Assembly (NCBI RefSeq): GCF_000321225.1 | Contig: NW_004451011.1 | Span: forward strand, 547,174-611,173 | Origin: Odobenus rosmarus divergens | Lineage: Eukaryota > Chordata > Mammalia > Carnivora > Odobenidae | DNA length: 64,000 nucleotides | Direction of reading: 5' to 3' | Shown here: positions 48,601 through 60,600 of the stretch, piece after piece | How positions within the stretch are numbered: the first letter of the stretch is position 1 | Layout of the letters: the number at the start of each line of letters is the position of its first letter | The notes under the pieces: model-generated | Seen by the model: only the letters and a program-made list of their open reading frames with translations | The model's database searches: none | Told to the model about the DNA's origin: nothing | Made by a program: the position numbers and the translations under genes

Positions 48601-51600
48601 AATTATGACTATCCAAATTAGTTTTAGTATAGTGAGTATTTTTATTAGTTGGGAAACATTAATGCTCTATCTTTCTTCTTCTTCTTCTTTTCTTTTTTTT
48701 TAAAAATTCTTAGGACCACCCATAACACAGTCAAGCTTGATAAACAACCGTGACCAGCCTGGGACAAGTGCAGTGCCCAATCTTGCACCAGTGGGAGCAA
48801 GACTACCTCCTCCTTTACCCCAGAACCTCCTTTATACAGTATCAGAACGTGAGTAAATATTGCTTGACTTAAAATTGCTAGGGTATAGAAAAGCTAAGTT
48901 TCAGTGTCATACTTCTAAAAAATAATAGTTTTTCTTCTTATGGACTGTACCATATAAAAATTATATTTGTATTCATAAGGCAGTTTACTGTTTGATTATA
49001 CTGTATGGCTGTATTTTATCTTGTGTGCTAATGGAAGAACAGGGCAAGGCCTTCTGCTATAAAGGAAGTAGCAACATTTAGTATCTTCTGAAGGACATGT
49101 ATTTTGAAGCTTTAGTCTCTTCTAAAGGAAATTTATTTTGAAGCTTCTGTTGAAAAATTGTTCCTCTGATTGAATTTCAAAAACATAAGGCTTATCTTTT
49201 AAGAGTATACAAAAGGTCGGATAAAATACGCCAAATAATTATTTAACTTGTATGTTGAAGTGACGATAGAGAGCATCATTTAAACTGTAATATTTAGTGG
49301 CAATGCTGTTTATAACATTTATGTTTAACTATAATAATTCTTAAATCTTGGTTCTTTCTGATTTTTTAGGTGTTTTTGTCATTATTTTTAGTTTATTTAA
49401 AGTTTTTTAAAATATTCCTTTCTCCAGAAACATAAAAATAAGGTAATTGTTAAAAATGTCAAATTGTGAGTTTTTTTTTTTAAGATTTTATTTATTTGAG
49501 AAAGTGAGAGAGAATGACGGGAAGAAGGGTCAGAGGGAGAAGCAGACTCCCCACTGAGCAGGCAGCCCAATGTGGGGCTTGAGTCTGGGATCATGACCTG
49601 ACCTGAAAGCAGACATTTAACCCACTGAGCCACTCAGGCGCCCCGAGATTTTTTTTTTTTGCACAGCTATGTAGTTTTATGAATAAATTCATCTTTTGTG
49701 CAGTGTATTTATCATAAACATTTCTTCATCTTTATCCTGTCATGGTAAGGCAATTCAGCAATATAATGAAGCCCAGGTTTAAATCCTGGTTCCATTACTT
49801 AACTGTCATTGTGATGGTAGGCAAGTAACTTCACTGAATCTCAGTTTTCTCTTCTGTAAAATGGGAACACTAATAACGTTACTCACCTCAAAAGCATGTT
49901 TGAGGAGTAAATGCATTAATACATCTATCTGCAATAGAACTTGGCATCTAGTAAGCTAAATATAAAGATTAGGTTTTATAATACTATGGTTACTATTGTC
50001 TCCTTAAATTGCAGCTTTGCTGAAATCAAACATAATTATCCTCTCTTGAAGTGTCTACCTCCACTATCCCTGTGTGTCTTTATAAATTGAAATAACACCA
50101 TCTAATCACCTAGAATCGAAACCTTGACATGATTGACTCACTGCTTTGCTTTATTTATATCTAGTTAATCAAAAAATCCTTTCTCTTTTTCTTTGAAATA
50201 TCCCTTTCTATTCCTACTGTGGCTTCTGCCTTCATTCACACTTGAATCACCTCACATTTGGGTTATTGCTCTAATCTTGACTCCCATTATATTTCAGTCC
50301 TCCTCAGTCACACCATGTAATGTTGCTGAGCTAATTTTCCTGAGAAAATGAATCAGAACAGTACGTCATGAGAACTCTGCAGTGGCCACAATTTCCCCCT
50401 AAATTACACATACATTTTTTTTTATAAGTAGTCTCCATGCCCAGCGTGGAGCCCAACACAGGGCTTGAACTCAAGACCATGAGATCCAGACCTGGGCTGA
50501 GATCAAGAGTCTGAAGCTCAGCCACAGAGCTACCCAGGTGCCCCTCTTCCCAGACTACCGATGAACCCCTCCCTATAGTTTCTCTTTCTATAATCTACTC
50601 CGCTCTTCTTGGTAATCTCTTTTTTTCACTATACTCCCACATGTATCTTCTCTGGTTAGGCCAATTATACCTAGTCTGTGCCTCCGTTGTGACTCAAGTT
50701 TCTTTCTTTTTTTTTTAAAGATTTTATTTATTTGACAGAGAGAGAGACCGCGAAAGAGGGAACACAAGCAGGGGGAGTGGGAGAGGGAGAAGCAGGCTTC
50801 CCGCTGAGCAGGGAGCCCGATGCGGGGCTCGATCCCAGGACCCTGGGATCATGACCAGAGCCGAAGGCAGGCACTTAACCAACTGAGCCACCCAGGTGCC
50901 CCGTGACTTAACTTTCTTTTCCTGTCTTCACTCCTAGTAATCTGCTCTCTCTCAGAATCTTCTTTCAAGGCCTAAATCTTCTAAGTACATGGGGAACATT
51001 GCTCTGTTGTAAACTCCTACAGGACCAAAAAGCATTTATTACATAATGACATATAATTGTACACAGGCCCACTGTTAGATTTCTTTCATGTATGTTAATT
51101 TTATGTTCAGCTGAGCCTCAGAACAGAAACCACATCTTAGTATCTCACAGTCTTCTAACTACTATAGTGTCTTTTTATAGCGCATGTTTGTTTTACTGCT
51201 TCTCTCATTTTTTAGAGAAATTTTAAACGTAAACATAAAGAAGATAGTATAATGTGTTCTCATATACTTACTACTCAGCTTCAAGATTTATCAGTCCTGT
51301 ATCATTTATTCTCCCCAGTTCATCTCTTAACATTATTTCTTAATGCCTTTGGACTTGTAAGTACAAAAAATGGATTATTTATCTGAGAGTTTGTTGCAGA
51401 TGGCACATTTTCTTACTGTTAAATTTAGCATTGTGACTCACGATAAAAATTCTATTTTGTTTTGAATTTTTTAAAAAGTCTGGCAATTACCATTTATTTT
51501 AATATTGTTAAATTTAACATCGTGACTCACCCTGTAAAAATTCCGTTTTGATTTTAACTTATAAAAATCTGGCAGTTACCATTATGACTTAGCTTCATAT

Positions 51601-54600
51601 TCATTAATGGAGCAAGTATTTATTGAATGCCTTCTATGTGCCAGGCATTGTGCTACATGCTTGAGAGCCAACATGAAAAAAGGTAAACTTCATGTTACTT
51701 GAACACCATTTTTCTCTTTTTAAAAGCAAAAATATTTGTGTAAAGGCCTTTTAAAACATGTAAGTTCCAAACTTCTGTTTCAGATGCTGGTAACATTTTT
51801 AAGAAAATTTGGGGGAGCAGTGCAGTTAGCAACTTTTTATTTGCCATGTTGTAGAATTGTATGTGACAATATCTAGGGTCATTTCAATTTAAAAAATAAA
51901 TTTTTACATTAAAATACAGGCTGGGGGGTGGGATGGATTAGCCTGGTGATGGGTATTAAAGAGGGCACATTCTGCGTGGAGCACTGGGTGTTATGCACAA
52001 ACAATGAATCATGGAACACTGCATCAAAAACTNNNNNNNNNNNNNNNNNNNNNNNNNNNNNNNNNNNNNNNNNNNNNNNNNNAAAACTAATGTTGTAATG
52101 TATGGTGGTTAACATAACAATAAAAAAAATTATTTAAAAAAAATAAAATACAGGCTAAAAGACTATCCTTTTACATTTGGTTTTCTGAAATACTAATTAC
52201 ATTTTTTTCCCTCTTTTTTGTCTCAGACCAGTAAAAGGTGGTAGCATCCTTTTGGCATTTGTGAATTACTGCTTTAGAGGATAGTCTCATATATTGCATC
52301 AGCAGTTTAAAGAGATTTAGTTGGTTGGCAACTGAATATTTTGAAAGTTACAGAATTATTTGTATCAGACAATTTAAAACTTTGTACTATGCAAATTACT
52401 CTCTTCCTTATTTATTTATTTTAAAGATTTATTTGTTTTAGAGCGAGAGAGCCCATACACGTGAGTGGGAGGAGGGGCAAAGGGAGAGGGAAAGAATCTC
52501 AAGCAGACTCCCCACTGAGCTTTGAAGCCTGATATGGGGCTTGATCTCATGACACATGAAATCAGTGCCTGAGCTGAAATCAAGAGTCAGATGCTTAACC
52601 GACTGAGCCACCCAGGAGCCCCTCTCTTCCTTTTTTAAAAGTTAAATTTTGATCTAAAATTTATAGAGAAATTTGAAAACGTAGGAGATAGTTTCTGATC
52701 TCAATGTAAACAGTACAACATTTTTTTTTGGTGTAATGTAGTTTGTTACACATTTTTTTGTATCTTTCTATTCACTTGATTTAAAAAGTTTTGTTTTTTT
52801 TTTTTAATTTCATTCTAGGCAGGTAAGTTGAATCTTTCAAATTGTCCAGGTATGCTTTCCTCAATAGTATAATCAGTAATTTCCAAAAAAATTAGAACTT
52901 CACTTCAAATGAAGTAAAAAACTATGTTTACAATGTTAGCTCTCAAAGTTTAATAAGTTGGGAAAGTTTAAATTACGGATATTTTATTGTCAAAATTATC
53001 TTTAAATTTCATTACATAGATTGTTTATAAGTGGGATAGAGTGTATCAGATGGTATTTAGTTATGAAAATTATGTCAATAGAGACCTGGAATATACACAG
53101 AAAAATGAAATCTGGATTTTTAGAGGTAAAAATAGGAGTCTACTCAATGCTAGGTACTGGGAATATACACATGAATTAAGAAATGATTCTTCTAAGAAGC
53201 AAAAAATTTAATAGTGGAAAAGGTGTTTTAAAAAAACAAGTACAGTGTATTTTGCTGTTAGGACTGGATGAACAGAGTGGCTCAGAAATAGAGGTGACAA
53301 AGGAACTAATAACTCTGTCAAAAATAAAACTGTCATTTTGGCTGTGGTTATTACTTGTTTTGGAAAAGGCAATTGAATATTAAGAAAAGAAATTATCCAC
53401 ATCATATAACTGGGTAGGATATCGGTGGCTTATAGTAATGGTATTTAAAAGGTGATGTCAAATGGATATAGTTTAGAAAAAACTCTGAAATTTTGTTGTT
53501 TCTTGAATTAAAAATGTCACAGATACTCTGAAAAGGACTTAAATAATAGATGTAATTGAAATTTTATGGAAAGAGAGCAATATCATAACACCTATTAAAA
53601 TCAACTATTTCTTCTGAAGTACTTAAAATATTTTACACAAATTTGAATTAACCAACTCACTATATACATTTTTGGTGTTCACAGTACCATTTTCAAGTAT
53701 ATTCCCTTTTTTCCCTTAAATTCAACCTGTTTTAGTTTATTTGAAGAAGACATGGTAGGAATATTTTATGATTGCTAAGCTAAGCTCACTCTAATGAGTG
53801 TGTGAAAAAGTAATAGTAGAATATAATATTCTGTATTCTACCAATTGATTTTTAGGTTGAAGGAAGTTGTAGTCTTCAAATGAATTTATGTAAATTATCT
53901 TTATCTTTTTGAAAATATATTTCCTGTTATCAACTATGTGAAATTAGTGAAACACTATACTCCTATTAAACTTGAGATTCCTCGTTTAATCCTGTGGAAC
54001 ATTTCTCAGTGCAGAATCATGGATTTTGATGTCTAGAGAAGCATATCGATATCCAGTAGAGTCACTGAATATTGTTGGGTTTCTCTCGCTTTGTGTTTTA
54101 CTTTGGTTTGTCTTATATTCAGTATCTTACTGCCCATTTCAACATACAGAGTTTCATCCAAAATACTTGTCATTGGGATACTTTTAATAAATAAGCTTTC
54201 ATCTTTTAGTTAAGTGACTCTTTATTGAGTTCCTACTATGCACTATGCACCAGGCACCATTTAGGCCCTGGAGCTTCGGATGGTGTGCCAGGTACCTTGG
54301 ATTCTAATACAGAAGATACATGATAAATATGGCCAATAATTGGAAGGTGTAGCTTTTTTGTTTCCTAATTGAGCTTTTAGTTTAAAACTTAAGATTTTTT
54401 TCCTGGGAATACTCTTAATGACAAAATCAGGAAATTACAGAGTAGCTAAAATTTCAGTTTGCATAAAGACTGTCTTCACCTGACTAGAGTTAACATTAAG
54501 AATGTGAAAATTTTGCTCTCAGGCATGTAAGAAATATGAAAAACTTAAGATAGGAGCATGAACTTGGGATGTTTGTAGTTTGGAATTATCTAGTCACTCT

Positions 54601-57600
54601 TTATGCCCATCAGAACTAAACTGAATGAATTAAATTGTGACCAGCTCACCTTCACCATTATTGTAACCTATTTGATTTAAGAAAAACTTATTTTGGAAAA
54701 TTTCAGATATACACAGAAGGAAAACAAATACTGCAGGAATCTTCAGGTACTCAGCGGCTTCAACACTCCTCAACATATATGGTTAATCTTGCTTCATCTG
54801 TAACTCACCTCTGACTTGATTATTTTAGAACCACCCCCAAACATAACATTTCATCAGTAAGAACTTAAGTATATATCTCTAAAAGATAAGGATTAAACAC
54901 ACTATCACAATACTTTATCACACTCCCAAAATATTTATTGTCAAATATCCAATCAGTGTTCATATTTCCAAATTGTATCATAGGTGTCCTTTCACAGCTG
55001 GTTCTTTGAAGCTGCATCCAACCAAGGTTATATATTACATTTAGAAGAGACCTTTCTTAAGTCTTTGAACCTATAACGATTTCCGTTACCTCTTTTTTGG
55101 TTTTTCCTTGGTTTTTGGTTTTTCCTTGACATTTATTTAAGAAACAGATCATTGTCCTGAAGAATTTTTTCACATTCTGAACTTGGCATATTGCTTCCGC
55201 TTGTGTCATTTAACACATTCTTCAGTCCTCTATATTTCCTGTAAATTGGGGGCTAAATTTGGAGACTTTAGATTCAGGTTGGTGTAGTTGTTTTTTCGTT
55301 TTTGTTTTTTTTTTTTGGTCATGAATATTTTATTGATGTGCTTCCTACTGCAATATTTCATGATGTACATAATGTTAGGTTTTTTTCTTTGTTGTAAACA
55401 TTGATCAGTGTGTACAGTTGTTTTCATTCTGATTCATCCATATTAAAAGTTGCTCATGGTTTCAGCAGCCATTTGTGATCACTGCTTAGATCTGTTGTTT
55501 CATTAGGGGTTATAATAGTGTGATTCTAATTCTGTAATTTCTTGTACGTTTATTGACAGGCATTCTACGAAGTGAAACTCAGTAGTGTTAACCATTTGGT
55601 TAACTTGAAATGCAGTTTTTATAAAAGACAGGATAAATACTTGTTTCCTTTCATTTGTCAGTTTTCAGAATAATGAATCACTGCTTAGTTCCTTGTGTCT
55701 TCCAAAGGGGATCATTATGAACTCATGGATTTTTAACATGTTTGATACGTTTCACCCCATTACATCCTTTTTGGTGTTCACATTGTTTCATCTTTGACCA
55801 TGGGAGCCTCTTCATGTTGGCTCCTGCAGTTTTGTTTTTGATACACCTAAAGTTCGATAGTTGTCTTGCTTCTGGAAACACAAGTTGTATATATATATGA
55901 CGGTATACCAGGTTCATCTTAATTTTCTGCCCAGACCTAGAATCAGCCTCTTGTCTAAGGAAGCTTTTTGTTTTTAAATAATACTTAGAGATTGCAGTAG
56001 GTGTTGTTGAAGAACATCAGGCTTCATTTGAATAAATTAAATGCATGTTCTTTGTCACTCATGTTGAAGGGACATTGTGCAAATTAGCCTTTAACTTTTC
56101 AATTCACTTTGAGACAGTTATTAGTTAAATATACTGGGTACATCAAAAACTTAAACCAGTCATATGGACTGAGAATGCACTTCCCCATTTTTCTCTTTAG
56201 TACACTCCTTCATTCTGCAAGAAATTCTGCACAGTAGGTCATTCTTACAACTATTTTTAGATTGTTGATATGTTAGATTGTTTTTGTAACATAATGATTG
56301 AAAGAGACTTTTTAAATGTAAATATTGAAAGAATTGGTGCTAAGCGCACAGTTTTGTGGTCTGCTGTACAGTATGATTTGTCACTTGTCTCTTTGCTTCA
56401 TACATAGGAAGAGAAGGATAGTAAAATTTAGTACATCTGTTTCCCTTCTATATTTCCTATGAAATCAGGTGGTTGCTTTATGGCTTGTTCTGTTAAAGTG
56501 TATTAAAAATCTTTTGGAAATTTATAACTTTTAAGGACATTCATTGGGTGTAAAAAAAAATTCTAAATTCACTTTATTTTATCTTGAGCCACATAGTGAA
56601 TGTCTGACTTTAGGTATAAAGTATTGAGTAAATATTATAAATAGGTCTCATGGGGGTAGTCAGTAAAACAGATACTAGTAAGTGACCAGTGAAAGAAAAA
56701 AACTGCTCCTTGATACTTCTTTTTAAATCCTGTTCTACCAAATTTGACTTCATTGTGTCAGACATTCTTCCATTAGTAAATGTGAGCACTAAATGTCCTT
56801 TCTTTCAAAAAGTGGTTCCTAATATCTGAGGTAATTTCATATGTACAGTGGTTGGTCTGTGTATTTGGGGTTTTGTCCTTTTTTTCTTTGTTTGTACTTG
56901 TTATCCACCTGCTAAGGGGTAGCAAGTTTTCACTATCTTGTTTAGTTTTTTTCTTTTGAATGTTTCTTATTCTCTGAGAGGGTATCCTTGTGGGGGTGTG
57001 GGGGTGTGTGTATGTGTGTGTGTTTTTTTTTAATTTCTTCTTTTTTCTGCCCTCAGATATGGGAGTATGTTTTGTGTGAACCTGAAATTGTGTGAGTTTT
57101 AGGAGAAGAATTTTTGTTTTTAATGGGTATGACAGTCTTCAAAACTGCATGTTTTATTGGATACAAGTTTCTACACGAATAATAGCTTAGGGCACCTTTG
57201 TCTGATAGTGTGATATGGTTGACTCTTCAGTTTTGTGTACAGTTAGCGCATAGTTATGCACTTCAGATTATGAAAGATGGAGATTATACAGGTCATACTA
57301 CCTAATTCTTACTCTTTCTTTATACCTCAGTGCATCCTAACTAGTTGTATGTCTGTTTCTGGAGTTAGGAAGAATCTCAGTAATACCTTTCTCGACTGCC
57401 ATTCCCATTGGTGTACTTTTCTCTGTTCTTGGCTGAAGTCTCAGGAAGTAAGGCATTACCTGAGAAGCTTGTGACTCTCATTCCCAGCTGCCCTCCTATT
57501 CTTTCCTCTGTAGGACAGCCCATGTACTCTCGTGAACATGGTGCTGCTGCATCTGAGCGACTTCAGTTGGGGACACCGCCTCCTCTGTTGGCAGCTCGTT

Positions 57601-60600
57601 TGGTGCCACCTCGAAACCTCATGGGATCCTCCATTGGGTACCATACCTCAGTCTCCAGCCCCACCCCTCTGGTCCCAGGTAAGCTTTGCTACAAATGGCC
57701 ATCCATCTCTCTGATCTTTTGTACCACAGCTTGCCAGCCTAAGCGGTGACTGGCATCCTGATCTGCTGTCACAAATTCCCATTAAACCTCTGAGGTAGTT
57801 TTCTTCCCTGTTTATCTGCTTCTTTGATTTGTCCCTACTGATTGATAGATGATGAGGCCTCCTGTGTGTCTGTTATCTCTGGTGTCCTCTATTTTGAGTT
57901 TTAATGCCTCAGAAACAAGTCATGCTAGTTCTTTGATTCCTAATCCAATAAATAGGAAGAGGATATCTACTTGAATGTTTTCTAATCAGTTACACATTTC
58001 AAGAAAAACTAGGTGTAATTTTTTTAAAAACAAAACCAAACCATCTGATTTCTTGCTGATCAAGGATGAACATGTCTTTTTTTTCTCCCCTCTGCCCTAT
58101 GTGTTGACTGGCTGTGTATAATGTAGTGATTTCTTGAAAACTCTTCCCTCCTACCTGCGTGTACATGTTGAAGACCTGTATGGAATGCTTTGTGGGTGTC
58201 TCATGAGGTTTTTAACATTTCTCACTTTGCCTTTGGATCTCAGTTCATCATAATTGACTTAAGGACTTTTAAGTTTCTAGGGGTTCTTTGTATTCTCAGG
58301 AATTAGAGAATAAGGTCATTTGATTATGTAACTTCTTTAAAACTTTCTACAGTTATAGGAGATTTAACTATAGGAGATCTTCTGTCAAGACTACCAAGTA
58401 GTAACTGAAAACTTTTTTTTACAATAATTTGCTGATCTTCTACTTAGAATCATAGAACTGATTGGCCATTATTAAGGATCTGAATGTCTCTTACCTTGTA
58501 GCTGAAACTTCCTATGAACGCCATAGAGAATTTTTCCACTAAGAAAATAAAAAAGAGATGCAAGGACTTCTAAAGCGCATTGGGGAAAACCAGTGTCTTC
58601 ACTTAATCTTTACCGTTCTTTGATTTTATGTAGGATGAAGAGGATATATACTATTTAGAGATGAACACTCAATTTCTTTAACATTAACAAAATAGTTATT
58701 TAGCAATAGAATTTTAAAAATTAAGTATTTTTAGGTAAAACAAAGGGAACATGATAAAAGTGACATTGATGAGGTTGTTGGTAGTAAGATCATGATTATC
58801 TTTAGACATATAAAATTTATCTTATTTAGCTGTTAGAAAGAAAGCATTTGAAATGTTTTATGTATGAAACCAGCTATTATATCTCCCTTTTAAAGTGTAG
58901 GTAACCAAATTAGTAGATTAATTTTCCCCCTAATTAAAAGGGTACCTAGAAATTGGTGAGACATGATAACTGAGGAAACTCAACCAATCCTTTATATATT
59001 GTATTCATATATGTGCATGTTTCTCTTAAAGTGTTCATTGATGTTAGGATTAGGTGATTAATATAGAGGATAAAAATGGCTAGGTAAATAAATCTGGAAA
59101 TATCTCTGTAATCAAGAATGGATCTGTGTATCTGTGTCTTGGGACAGGAGCATTTTCATTTCTTTCACTGCTAACAGGTATGTCTATATACTGTAATTCA
59201 GATATATATAGGTTGATATATTTGTTGAAGAAAAAATTCATTTTTTGCAGTTGTTTATTTTATTAATGAGAAATTAACTTCTCTCTGATTTGTTACGTGT
59301 TTTGTTGTTTTGTTTTCCCCCAGATACGTATGAACCAGATGGTTATAATCCAGAAGCTCCTAGTATTACCAGTTCTGGTAGATCTCAGTACAGACAGTTC
59401 TTTTCAAGAACACAGACACAGCGCCCAAACTTGATTGGCCTAACATCTGGAGATATGGATGCAAATCCAAGAGGTGAGACTGCCTCATACTTTCTTTGAT
59501 GCTGTTATACAGGAGTTCAGTATAGCATTTCAGACCTCACCAAAGTCCAGAATTACTTATACATTGTCTTTTTGAAGAGTGCTATGTAATCATATCAAGT
59601 AAATTTGAGTAACTGTATCTCCAAATTTTATTTTAAAGCTATAATTAGAATATATTTATTTTAAAATAAAAATAATACTTATATTTTTTTAATTGCTATT
59701 TTTGTAGACCTTTAGGCTGTTTTAGCTGTTTATTGGGCACAGTGTTAGATATTAGGTAAAGAAAGATGAAATGACATGGTCCCTTGCCCTCAGAGAAACT
59801 GATCACTTAAGGGCCTACTTTGTATCATAAGAGCTATGCTTCATACTAATAACTGAGAATCTGAAACACTGTAGTAAAATCACTTGATCTTTTTTAGTAT
59901 TTATGATTACAACCGTATGTTAGGACCTTTGCAAAGCGTAGTCACAAACCTTTAAAGACTAAATGTAAAAAAATAAAATAGACTAAATGCAAGCATTTAC
60001 CTTTAATATGGGTTGATGTCCTTCTTTTTCTTCCCCTCTAAAAGGTTGGGCTAGAAAGTTTGATGACATTCCAATTCTTCTTACTTATGTAGTTTGATCT
60101 GTAATATTTAATTTGAATTTGAATGACTGGCTATGGGCCATCCTGATTTAATTATATGGTGTCCATTTTCCTGTTCTTACCTTCTTTCGTATCTTGCTTT
60201 TATTAACTTTTCTTTACTGCCGTTAATATCAGTGTTACCACTACAGACTAACAGTTTTGTGTCAAGATGAAACCAAATGCTTTTATATGTATTATTATCT
60301 CTTGTATTCCTTTCCTACAACTCCTTGAAAGTGGTACTATATTTATTCTCTTTTTACAGATAAAGACACTGAGGGTTAGAGAGGTTAAAGATCTTGCCCA
60401 AGGTCACACAGCTATTAATGACAGAACTGGAACTTGAACCCAGGTGTATCTAATTCTGAAGAATATGCTTTTACCTTCTGTGCTATAATGCATAAATTAT
60501 TACCAGGTTACTTGAAATTAGTGGGAAGATCATATTCTCAGAAATTCATGTTTTCCCTTTGCCACTTGTCTGGTCTTTGTATGCATTCATGTATAGTAAT

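Noticed and set aside
57408..57749. 113-codon frame extending exon 9 in both directions
   Set aside because: The inner part is the real exon 9 frame; the ends read through the acceptor and the donor.
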